Assembly: GCA_963921255.3 (NCBI GenBank)
Contig: CAWUEW020000003.1
Span: 1,674,001 to 1,738,000, forward strand
Direction: 5' to 3'
DNA: 64,000 nucleotides
From: JANSYL01 sp963921255
GTDB lineage: Bacteria > Pseudomonadota > Alphaproteobacteria > Rhodobacterales > Rhodobacteraceae
Below are positions 15,752 to 23,715 of the stretch, piece after piece. The notes beneath the pieces are model-generated. The model had not been told where the DNA came from. It made no database searches and was given only the letters and a program-made list of their open reading frames with translations. The position numbers and the translations under genes are program-made. How positions within the stretch are numbered: the first letter of the stretch is position 1; every line of letters begins with the position of its first letter.

Positions 15752-15776
15752 GAACATTTTTAGAACATTTGAGAAC
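15752..15776 (-). promoter_or_regulatory. LexA-type SOS box (GAAC-N7-GAAC) with a third repeat
   Basis: GAAC at 15752, seven bases, then GAAC at 15763 matches the alphaproteobacterial LexA operator, known from Rhodobacter as GTTC-N7-GTTC. A third GAAC follows after six bases (15773-15776). The site lies between the recG stop and the micropeptide start, so the micropeptide transcript is its likely target. Confidence 0.65.
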
Positions 15777-15791
15777 AAAAGGGTCTTGACG

Positions 15792-17885
15792 TCAGCCCGA
15801 GCCCAACAAAGTCAGGGCTTTTTCCTGCTCCAGAAGCCAGAACAAAACCTGCGCGGACTGCCCTTGGGGGCTTTCGAGTTTCGGATCGCGGGCCAGCAAG
15901 GCGCGGCTTGCGTTCTGCGCCAGCGCCATCAGCGCCCCCTGTCGTTCAAGATCGGCTATTCGAAACCGCGGCAGGCCCGATTGGGCCGTCCCGATCACGT
16001 CGCCTGCGCCCCGGATCGCAAGGTCTTCCTCCGCGATGCGGAACCCATCTTCGGTCTCGCGCAGGATGCTCAGGCGTCGTTTGGCGGTCTCGCCCAAAGG
16101 GGGCTTATACATCAGCAAACAGGTCGACGCAGCCGCGCCCCGGCCCACGCGGCCCCGAAGTTGGTGGAGCTGTGACAGACCGAACAGGTCCGCCTGCTCA
16201 ATCACCATGATCGACGCATTGGGCACATCGACCCCCACCTCGATCACGGTTGTGGCGACAAGCACACGGGTCTCGCCCGAGGCAAAGGCGGCCATCGCGG
16301 CGTCCTTCTCTGCCGGGGGCAACTGGCCGTGGACCAACCCGACCACCCCCTCGCCCAGGGCGGCCCGCAACCGCTTGAACCGATCCTCGGCGGCGACGGC
16401 GTCATAGGTTTCGGATTCCTCGACCAAGGGACACACCCAATAGGCCTGCCGCCCGTCGGCCACCGCCTTGCGCAGGTGGTCGACCACCTCGTCCATCCGG
16501 GCCGTAGACACCAAGGCCGTTTGCACGGGCGTGCGTCCTGGCGGTTTCTCGTCCAGCACGCTGACATCCATATCGCCGTATTGCGCAAGGCTCAGCGTGC
16601 GGGGGATCGGGGTAGCCGTCATCACCAGCATATCCGCCGACTTGCCCTTGTCGCTCAGCCGGATGCGCTCGCGGACACCAAAGCGATGCTGTTCGTCGAC
16701 GATTGCCAGCCGCAGGTCCGAAAACGCCACATCCTCCTGGAACACAGCGTGGGTGCCCACAAGAATGTGGATGTCGCCCTTGGCCAGCGCGCCCAGTTTC
16801 GAGCGGCGTTCGGCCCCTTTGTCCCGCCCTGTCAGCAGGGCAATTACTACACCCGCCGCGTCGGCCAGAGGCTTCAAACTGGCATAGTGCTGGCCCGCCA
16901 GGATCGAGGTTGGGGCCATCATCACCCCTTGCCCGCCCGCTTCGACCGCCGTCAGAAGCGCCATGATCGCAACCAGCGTTTTGCCGGCACCCACATCCCC
17001 CTGCAGCAGGCGGTTCATGCGCGCCGGGGCCGCCATATCCGCCGCAATTTCCTCCATCGCGCGGTTCTGTGCCCCGGTCGGTTTGAACGGCAAGCTTGCC
17101 AAGACCTTACCGCGCAGTTGCCCGTTTCCTTGCGATGACACCCCGGCCCGCCGCCGCGCCCGCGCGCGCACCAATGCAAGGGTCAGTTGGTGCGCAAACA
17201 GTTCATCGAAGGCCAGACGTTCCCGGGCGCGGGACGTGGGCGACAGATCGGCCGTGGTTTCGGGATGGTGGACCGCGTCGAGGGCCGCCCGCCACGACGG
17301 CCATTCTTTGTCGTCGACAAGCGGCAGATCAATCCACTCGCCAAGCTCGGGCGCGCGCGCGAGGGCCGAGGCAACGGCCTTGGTGATGCCCTTTTGCGTG
17401 ACGCCTTGCGCCAGCGGGTAAACTGGTTCGAAGGCCGGGATGTCAGAGGCTTCGTCTGGCAGAAGGATGTGGTCGGGATGCGCCATCTGGGCGACACCAT
17501 CGAACAGTTCGACCTTGCCCGACACGACGCGGCGGGCCCCGGTGGGCAGGATGCGTGCAAGGTAATCGGCACGTGCGTGGAAGAAGACCAGCTGAAAGCT
17601 CGTCTCAGCATCTTCGACCTCCACCCGGTATGGCCCGCGTCCCGCAGGCTTCCGGTGCTGGCCCACGGTCACTTCGACCGTCACCATTCCAGGAAGCGCC
17701 ACGTCGCGGATCGACGATTTGCGGCTGCGATCCACGCCCCCGGTCGGCAGGGTCAGGACAAGATCCTTGGGCGTCGCCACCCCAAGGCCGCCATAGTGTT
17801 TTGCGGTCTTGGGCCCAACCCCGTCCAGCGCCGTCAGTTCCGCGAACAGCGGCCAGAGATAGTCGGGGCGCCCGCGCTCAGCCAT
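15792..17885 (-). CDS. recG: ATP-dependent DNA helicase RecG
   Basis: RecG rewinds and reverses stalled replication forks and processes recombination junctions. The 697-residue protein has the N-terminal wedge/OB domain, the Walker A region LLQGDVGAGKTLVAIMALL near residue 290, the DEQHRFG Walker B near 390 and the C-terminal helicase motif HQLRGRVGRG. Length matches the family. The ATG at 17885 overlaps the end of ligA by eight bases and has a GGGTGCGG ribosome site. A GTG six bases earlier is also possible. It forms an operon with ligA. Confidence 0.96.
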   Translation of the reverse strand: MAERGRPDYLWPLFAELTALDGVGPKTAKHYGGLGVATPKDLVLTLPTGGVDRSRKSSIRDVALPGMVTVEVTVGQHRKPAGRGPYRVEVEDAETSFQLVFFHARADYLARILPTGARRVVSGKVELFDGVAQMAHPDHILLPDEASDIPAFEPVYPLAQGVTQKGITKAVASALARAPELGEWIDLPLVDDKEWPSWRAALDAVHHPETTADLSPTSRARERLAFDELFAHQLTLALVRARARRRAGVSSQGNGQLRGKVLASLPFKPTGAQNRAMEEIAADMAAPARMNRLLQGDVGAGKTLVAIMALLTAVEAGGQGVMMAPTSILAGQHYASLKPLADAAGVVIALLTGRDKGAERRSKLGALAKGDIHILVGTHAVFQEDVAFSDLRLAIVDEQHRFGVRERIRLSDKGKSADMLVMTATPIPRTLSLAQYGDMDVSVLDEKPPGRTPVQTALVSTARMDEVVDHLRKAVADGRQAYWVCPLVEESETYDAVAAEDRFKRLRAALGEGVVGLVHGQLPPAEKDAAMAAFASGETRVLVATTVIEVGVDVPNASIMVIEQADLFGLSQLHQLRGRVGRGAAASTCLLMYKPPLGETAKRRLSILRETEDGFRIAEEDLAIRGAGDVIGTAQSGLPRFRIADLERQGALMALAQNASRALLARDPKLESPQGQSAQVLFWLLEQEKALTLLGSG

Positions 17886-20142
17886 CCGCACCCGCGCCGA
17901 TCAGGGCCAGCCACGCATCCTCGTCAATCGTTTCGACCCCCAGATCCGCCGCCTTCTTGGCCTTGGATCCGGCGCCCGGTCCGGCCACCAGGAGATCTGT
18001 CTTGGCCGACACGCTGCCCGAAACCTTTGCACCCAATGCTTCGGCACGGGCCTTGGCTTCGGCTCGGGTCATCTTTTCCAGCGTGCCCGTGAAGACCACG
18101 GTCTTGCCCGTGACCGGGCTGTCGGAGGTGGCCGCGGCGGGTGGCGGCGCGATGGCCAGTTGCGCCGTCAGGCGGTCGATCGAAGCGCGCTCGGCCTCTT
18201 GCTGGAAGGACGTGACCAAGGACACGGCAACGGTTGCGCCGATCCCGTCAATGCCCGTCAGATCCTCCCAAGCGGCCTGCGCCTCCTGTGGGACGTCTGC
18301 CCACGCCACGGCCCGCGCGCCGGCCAAATCGGGACGCCCGCCGGTTTCGGTCGCCTGTTGGCGGGCTTGGGCGATGGCCGCTTCGGCCGCCCGGTGGGCA
18401 ACCGCCGCCGGGGCCGCAGTGTCGACGGTGCCCGCGAGGGCCTCCCACGTGCCATAGTGCCGGGCGAGATCTGCGGCCGCGACTTCCCCCACGTGGCGCA
18501 GACCCAGTGCAAACAGAACCCGGTTGAGTTCGATGGAGCGCTTGTCGCGGATAGCATCAAAAAGGTTCTGCGCCGATTTCTCGCCCCACCCCTCGCGGTT
18601 CTTGAGGTGCTGCAGACCACCGCCGCCGAACCGATCCTCAACTGTGAAAATCTCTGACGGTTCCTTGATCCATCCGTCCAAGTAGAAGGCTTCGACCTGC
18701 TTCGCGCCGAGCCCTTCAATATCGAAAGCCGCCCGCGAAACGAAATGCTTCAGTTTCTCGACGGCCTGCGCCGGGCAGATGAGACCGCCCGTGCAGCGCC
18801 GGACGGCGTCGCCATCTTCGCGCACGGCGTCCGAGCCGCACTCCGGGCAACGGGTGGGAAAAACGAAAGGCTGCGCGCCCGCGGGCCGCTTTTCCAAGTC
18901 AACATCGGCGATTTTCGGGATCACGTCCCCTGCGCGGTAGACCTGAACCCAATCCCCCACCCGGATGTCCTTGCCATCGCGAATGGGCGCCCCCTTGGAG
19001 TCGCGTCCGGCGATATAGTCCTCATTGTGAAGGGTCGCGTTCGAGACCACCACGCCGCCCACTGTAACGGGCGCAAGGCGGGCCACCGGGCTCAGCGCAC
19101 CGGTGCGACCCACTTGAATGTCGATGCCTTCCAGCCGCGTCCAGGCCAATTCGGCCGGAAATTTGTGGGCAATGGCCCAACGCGGCGTGGTCGATCGCAT
19201 GCCCAGGCGCTGTTGATAGGACAGATCGTCGAGTTTGTAGACCACACCATCGATGTCGTAGCCCAGCGTCGCGCGCCCCTGTTCGATCTTGCCGTAATGG
19301 GCGAGAAGTTCATCGGCGCTATGGCAGGTCGCGGTAAGCGGGTTGGTCGAAAATCCGAGTTGCGCCAAGCGTTCGATGGCGCCGGATTGCGTTTCGGCCA
19401 ATGGTTCAGACAGTTCGCCCCACGCATACGCGAAGAATTTCAACGGCCGCGACCGGGTGATCTCCGGATCAAGCTGGCGAAGGGAACCAGCCGCCGCGTT
19501 GCGCGGGTTGGCAAAGGTTTTGGCCCCTGCGGCGGCTTGGCGTTCGTTGAGGTCGGCGAAATCCGCATGGCTCATGTAGACCTCGCCCCGCACCTCGAGG
19601 ATTGCCGGCGCATTGTCGATCTGGCCCGGAATGTCCGAGATGGTTCGGGCGTTTGCCGTGACGTTCTCTCCGACGCTGCCATCGCCCCGCGTGGCGGCCG
19701 TCACAAGGTGGCCATTCTCGTATCGCAGCGACAACGACAGTCCGTCGATTTTTGGCTCGGCCGTAAAGGCGAGTGGCACATCGGATGCCAACCCGAGGTA
19801 TCGTCGGATGAACCCCTCGAATTCTGCCACGTCCTGCCCATCAAACGCGTTTGAAAGCGACAGCATCCGCTCCGCATGCTCCACCTTGGCAAAGCCTTCG
19901 GATGGGGCGGCCCCGACCTGCTCGGATGGGCTGTCCGAGCGCTTGAGATGCGGAAACCGTGCTTCGAGCGCGGCGTTCTCGCGCTTCAGGGTATCATAGG
20001 TGGCATCGTCCAAAGCGGGGGCATCGGCCTGGTAATAGGCCGCATTGGCGGCCTGCAGTTGCTCGGCCAATTGCGCCAGCCGCGCGCGCGCGTCCGCCTC
20101 GGTCAAATCCTGCCCGATGCCGTCCTCCGCTGTCGGTGCCAT
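17878..20142 (-). CDS. ligA: NAD-dependent DNA ligase LigA
   Basis: LigA seals nicks in replication and repair, using NAD to adenylate itself. The 754-residue protein has the adenylation motif AEPKIDGLSLSLRYENG with its catalytic lysine near residue 130, the OB fold, a zinc finger with cysteines in CPECGSD and GLICPAQ, the helix-hairpin-helix region and a C-terminal BRCT domain with GKTVVFTGTLEKMTRAEAK. The ATG at 20142 has a GGAGG five bases upstream. A TTG twelve bases earlier overlaps that ribosome site and is unlikely. recG overlaps its 3' end. Confidence 0.97.
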   Translation of the reverse strand: MAPTAEDGIGQDLTEADARARLAQLAEQLQAANAAYYQADAPALDDATYDTLKRENAALEARFPHLKRSDSPSEQVGAAPSEGFAKVEHAERMLSLSNAFDGQDVAEFEGFIRRYLGLASDVPLAFTAEPKIDGLSLSLRYENGHLVTAATRGDGSVGENVTANARTISDIPGQIDNAPAILEVRGEVYMSHADFADLNERQAAAGAKTFANPRNAAAGSLRQLDPEITRSRPLKFFAYAWGELSEPLAETQSGAIERLAQLGFSTNPLTATCHSADELLAHYGKIEQGRATLGYDIDGVVYKLDDLSYQQRLGMRSTTPRWAIAHKFPAELAWTRLEGIDIQVGRTGALSPVARLAPVTVGGVVVSNATLHNEDYIAGRDSKGAPIRDGKDIRVGDWVQVYRAGDVIPKIADVDLEKRPAGAQPFVFPTRCPECGSDAVREDGDAVRRCTGGLICPAQAVEKLKHFVSRAAFDIEGLGAKQVEAFYLDGWIKEPSEIFTVEDRFGGGGLQHLKNREGWGEKSAQNLFDAIRDKRSIELNRVLFALGLRHVGEVAAADLARHYGTWEALAGTVDTAAPAAVAHRAAEAAIAQARQQATETGGRPDLAGARAVAWADVPQEAQAAWEDLTGIDGIGATVAVSLVTSFQQEAERASIDRLTAQLAIAPPPAAATSDSPVTGKTVVFTGTLEKMTRAEAKARAEALGAKVSGSVSAKTDLLVAGPGAGSKAKKAADLGVETIDEDAWLALIGAGADG

Positions 20143-20206
20143 CGCCCCCTCCAAACTTCGCGTCCCCTAAGGGATAGGAGCGTGGCGGGGGCAGGTCCAG
20201 ACGTGA

Positions 20207-20917
20207 TCAGGCGCTGGCTGCAATCTCGGCGGGGTGTTCCGGCATCGGATCACGCAAAACATACCCCCTGCCCCACACCGTATCGATATGGGTCACACCG
20301 CCCGTTGCCTCGGCCAGTTTCTTGCGCAGCTTGCAGATAAACACATCGATGATTTTCAACTCGGGCTCATCCATGCCGCCGTAGAGATGGTTGAGGAACA
20401 TCTCTTTGGTCAGGGTCGTCCCCTTGCGCAAGGAAAGCAGCTCCAGCATCTGGTATTCCTTGGCGGTCAGATGAACGGACCGACCAGCCACATCAACCGT
20501 CTTTGCATCCAGATTGACCGCGATGTCGCCGGTTTTGATGATGGACTGCGCGTGGCCCTTGGACCGACGAATGATGGCGTGAATACGTGCCACCAATTCT
20601 TCGCGGTGGAACGGTTTGGTCAGGTAGTCATCTGCGCCGAAGCCAAACCCCTTCAGCTTGTTCTCCGCGTCATCGAGTCCGGACAGGATCAGGATCGGTG
20701 TCTGAACCCGGGCTGTCCGCAACTGGCGCAGCACCTCGTGCCCGTTCATGTCCGGCAGGTTCAGGTCCAACAGGATAATGTCGTAGTCATAGAGTTTGGC
20801 GAGGTCGATCCCCTCCTCCCCCAGATCGGTTGAATAGACGTTGAGGTTGGCATGACGCAGCATCATTTCGATGCTTTTCGACGTCGTCGGGTCATCTTCG
20901 ACCAGCAATACACGCAT
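20207..20917 (-). CDS. ctrA: Cell-cycle response regulator CtrA
   Basis: CtrA is the OmpR-type master regulator of alphaproteobacteria. In Rhodobacterales it mainly controls motility, cell-cycle genes and, where present, gene transfer agents. The 236-residue protein has the receiver domain (MRVLLVEDDPTTSKSIEMM, phosphoacceptor aspartate in IILLDLNLP near residue 51, conserved lysine in DDYLTKPF) and a C-terminal winged helix ending in the family mark TVWGRGYVLRDP. A CtrA-like site lies about 50 bases upstream, which suggests autoregulation. sciP is immediately upstream on the same strand. Confidence 0.96.
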   Translation of the reverse strand: MRVLLVEDDPTTSKSIEMMLRHANLNVYSTDLGEEGIDLAKLYDYDIILLDLNLPDMNGHEVLRQLRTARVQTPILILSGLDDAENKLKGFGFGADDYLTKPFHREELVARIHAIIRRSKGHAQSIIKTGDIAVNLDAKTVDVAGRSVHLTAKEYQMLELLSLRKGTTLTKEMFLNHLYGGMDEPELKIIDVFICKLRKKLAEATGGVTHIDTVWGRGYVLRDPMPEHPAEIAASA

Positions 20918-20967
20918 TACGCTACTCCGAATCTCGCAGGGTCGGCTGACAAGATTCGTCCAAATGG

Positions 20968-20982
20968 TTAATTAGTGGTTAC
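20968..20982 (-). promoter_or_regulatory. Candidate CtrA-binding site upstream of ctrA
   Basis: TTAA, seven bases, TTAC matches the TTAA-N7-TTAA consensus with one mismatch. It lies between sciP and the ctrA start and would permit feedback control of ctrA. Confidence 0.5.
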
Positions 20983-21023
20983 TCGTACACAGAACGCAGC
21001 GTAACGGCCTGGTTTCCCGGGGG

Positions 21024-21299
21024 CTAGCCCGGAAACCGTTGTGTCGCCGTCGCCTTGAGCGCCTCCAGTCCGTGTTTGGCGTGGGCGGCCCGCCAACTGT
21101 CCAATTCTTCCTCCGAAAGCCCGTATCGGGCCCGCGCCTCTGCCGCCGGGATCAACCCAAACTCCACCGCATGCACGACGGCCGCCTCACGGCGGGCCAC
21201 CCAACGGGTGGTATCTGGTGGGGGCAGATCCGCGCGCGTCATGCACGATCCGTCCGGCAAAGTGACCGACACAGGCCCGGGAATGCGTCTGATAAACAT
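21024..21299 (-). CDS. sciP: CtrA inhibitor SciP (DUF1153)
   Basis: SciP is a small DNA-binding helix-turn-helix protein that binds CtrA and blocks its activation of target promoters. The 91-residue protein fits in length and in motifs: LPPPDTTRWVARREAAVVHA, followed by GLIPAAEARARYGLSEEEL and SWRAAHAKHGLEALKAT. It lies 106 bases upstream of ctrA in the same direction, so regulator and inhibitor may be co-regulated. The start at ATG 21299 is the first of the domain. Confidence 0.9.
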   Translation of the reverse strand: MFIRRIPGPVSVTLPDGSCMTRADLPPPDTTRWVARREAAVVHAVEFGLIPAAEARARYGLSEEELDSWRAAHAKHGLEALKATATQRFPG

Positions 21300-21328
21300 G
21301 CGTTATGGGCCCTCCGATCCGTCCAGGG

Positions 21329-21360
21329 CCGAGATTTGACACAAAGGGTTTAAATCTCGG
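21329..21360. repeat. Perfect 9-bp inverted repeat between sciP and mnmA
   Basis: CCGAGATTT and AAATCTCGG are perfect inverted copies separated by 14 bases, in the divergent gap between sciP and mnmA. No T-run follows, so it looks more like an operator for a dimeric regulator than a terminator. A TTGACA element begins inside it. Confidence 0.55.
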
Positions 21361-21371
21361 TAAGCGCACGG

Positions 21372-21400
21372 CTTGTGGATAGGCGCGATTTTCCTATATT
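21372..21400 (+). promoter_or_regulatory. Probable mnmA promoter
   Basis: CTTGTG and TATATT are spaced by 17 bases and lie 36 bases upstream of the mnmA start. Confidence 0.45.
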
Positions 21401-21435
21401 CCCGCTGAACCCATCCCAAACGACTTGGAACTGTC

Positions 21436-22587
21436 ATGGCCCTTGATCGGCCCGTCCTGAATTCGCTCGGCTTTGCCAAGGCCCCCGCCGATACGCGGGT
21501 GGTCGTCGCCATGTCGGGCGGCGTTGATTCCTCTGTTGTTGCCGCCGAATTGGCGGAACAGGGGTATGACGTGGTGGGCGTGACGCTCCAGCTTTATGAC
21601 CACGGGGCGGCCCTCGCCAAGAAAGGGGCCTGCTGCGCCGGGCGTGACATTCATGATGCGCGCCGTGTGGCCGAAACCATGGGCTTCCCGCACTACGTTC
21701 TGGATTACGAAAACACCTTCCGTGAGGCGGTCATCGACGAATTCGCCGACAGCTACCTTGCGGGCGCGACACCGGTGCCGTGTATCCGCTGCAATGAGCG
21801 GGTGAAGTTCAAGGACCTGCTGGAAACAGCCAAGGACCTCGACGCCGATTGCATGGCCACGGGACATTACATTCAGCGCAAAATGGGCGACCGCGGGGCG
21901 GAATTGCACAGCGCCGCCGACGCTGCGCGCGATCAGTCCTATTTCCTGTTCTCGACCACGCAGGAGCAACTGGACTACCTGCGCTTTCCGCTTGGACACT
22001 TGGCCTCGAAGGCGGAAACCCGTGCCTTGGCCGCCAAGCATGGGTTGAGCGTTGCGGACAAACCGGACAGTCAGGACATCTGTTTCGTGCCGAACGGTGA
22101 CTACGCCGCCGTGATCGAAAAGCTGCGCCCAGGCGCCGCCGATCCCGGTGAGATCGTGGATATGGATGGGACCGTTCTCGGCACGCACCGGGGTGTCATT
22201 CACTACACGATCGGGCAGCGCCGCGGGCTCGGCATCGGCGGCTTGGCCGACCCGCTTTATGTGGTGAAACTTGACCCGGACACGCGACGGGTGATTGTCG
22301 GCCCGAAGGAGGCGTTGAGCACACGAACCGTCCCTGTCCGCGAAATCAACTGGTTGGGCGACGCGCCGTTCACAAGCCAAGAGGCGTGGGAGTTGGAGGT
22401 CAAAATCAGATCCACCCGTCCCCCGCGGGCGGCCACGATCCGTCCGATCTCGGACACCGAGGCCGAGGTCGAGTTGATCGTCGCCGAGGAGGGCGTCAGC
22501 CCGGGCCAGGCCTGCGTGTTCTATTCCCCCGATGACAGCCGCATTTTTGGCGGTGGATGGATTTGGAAGGGGCGCCCATCCGCATAG
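21436..22587 (+). CDS. mnmA: tRNA-specific 2-thiouridylase MnmA
   Basis: MnmA thiolates U34 of the Lys, Glu and Gln tRNAs using ATP and sulfur relayed from a cysteine desulfurase. The 383-residue protein shows the PP-loop VVVAMSGGVDSSVVAAEL near residue 25, the first catalytic cysteine in TPVPCIRCNERVKF near 115, and the second in SQDICFVPNGDY near 215. The GVIHYTIGQRRGLGIGG segment is typical. The start at 21436 follows a good promoter match. It is a single gene divergent from sciP. Confidence 0.96.
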   Translation: MALDRPVLNSLGFAKAPADTRVVVAMSGGVDSSVVAAELAEQGYDVVGVTLQLYDHGAALAKKGACCAGRDIHDARRVAETMGFPHYVLDYENTFREAVIDEFADSYLAGATPVPCIRCNERVKFKDLLETAKDLDADCMATGHYIQRKMGDRGAELHSAADAARDQSYFLFSTTQEQLDYLRFPLGHLASKAETRALAAKHGLSVADKPDSQDICFVPNGDYAAVIEKLRPGAADPGEIVDMDGTVLGTHRGVIHYTIGQRRGLGIGGLADPLYVVKLDPDTRRVIVGPKEALSTRTVPVREINWLGDAPFTSQEAWELEVKIRSTRPPRAATIRPISDTEAEVELIVAEEGVSPGQACVFYSPDDSRIFGGGWIWKGRPSA

Positions 22588-22674
22588 GCCCCCGGTTCGC
22601 CGTTTTTTGCCCATGGCGCGCGGACGGCCCCGGCCCTAAGGTGCCAGCACGACCCGCACCAAAGGCCCCGCCAC

Positions 22675-23613
22675 ATGACGCGACACATCATCATCGACAC
22701 GGACCCCGGCCAGGACGACGCCGTTGCTATCCTTTTGGCGCTGGCCTCGCCTGAGGATGTAACGGTTCTTGGGATCACAGCCGTGGCCGGCAATGTCCCG
22801 CTGGATCTGACCTCCAAGAACGCCCGGGTCGTGTGCGAACTGGCGGGAAAGCGCGACACGCTGGTTTTTGCCGGATGCGACAGGCCGATGGCCCATACCC
22901 TCGTCACCGCCGAGCATGTGCACGGCAAGACCGGGTTGGACGGTGAAGCGCTTCCAGAACCCACCATGCCCCTGCAAGAGCAGCACGCGGTGGATTTCAT
23001 CATCGAAACCCTTCGGACCGAGCCGTCGGGCACCGTCACCCTGTGTCCGCTTGGCCCGTTGACCAACGTGGCGACGGCGCTGACGCAGGCGCCGGACATT
23101 GCGGATCGCATCCAAGAGATCGTGCTGATGGGCGGAGCGTATTTCGAGGTTGGGAACATCACGCCCGCCGCCGAGTTCAACATTTACGTCGACCCGGAGG
23201 CCGCTGATATCGTGTTCAAATCCGGCGTGCCATTGACGGTTATGCCATTGGACGTGACGCACAAGGCGCTGACAACGCAAGCGCGCGTCGATGCGTTCGA
23301 GGCCCTCGGGACGCCGGTTGGAAAGGCCGTCGCCGGCTGGACCCATTTCTTCGAACGGTTCGACAAGGAAAAGTACGGCTCGGCCGGGGCGCCGCTCCAT
23401 GATCCTTGCGTCATCGCCTATCTGATCAAGCCGCAGTTGTTTTCAGGCCGTCACATCAATGTAGAGATCGAGACCCATTCTGACCTGACGCGCGGGATGA
23501 CCGTCGCGGATTGGTGGCGTGTGACCGATCGGCCGGCCAACGCGACCTTCATGGGCAGCATCGATGCAGACGGGTTCTTCGATCTTTTGACCGGACGGAT
23601 CGCGCGCCTTTAA
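22675..23613 (+). CDS. Nucleoside hydrolase (inosine/uridine-preferring family)
   Basis: This enzyme splits the N-glycosidic bond of ribonucleosides to free base and ribose, usually for salvage. The calcium-binding hallmark DTDPGQDDAVAILLAL is at residues 8-23, followed by AVAGNVPLDLTSKNA and the later EFNIYVDPEAADIVF. The 312-residue length matches the IunH family. The base preference cannot be read from sequence. It is 87 bases after mnmA and probably has its own promoter. Confidence 0.9.
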   Translation: MTRHIIIDTDPGQDDAVAILLALASPEDVTVLGITAVAGNVPLDLTSKNARVVCELAGKRDTLVFAGCDRPMAHTLVTAEHVHGKTGLDGEALPEPTMPLQEQHAVDFIIETLRTEPSGTVTLCPLGPLTNVATALTQAPDIADRIQEIVLMGGAYFEVGNITPAAEFNIYVDPEAADIVFKSGVPLTVMPLDVTHKALTTQARVDAFEALGTPVGKAVAGWTHFFERFDKEKYGSAGAPLHDPCVIAYLIKPQLFSGRHINVEIETHSDLTRGMTVADWWRVTDRPANATFMGSIDADGFFDLLTGRIARL

Positions 23614-23715
23614 GGCCATGACGCACGCCATGCGCTGCTGGCGGGTCCCGAATTCGACGCGGACCCCTTACCCTGCCCTCCAGCGCCCCTATCTTAGCGG
23701 CAGAGAGGAACGCTC

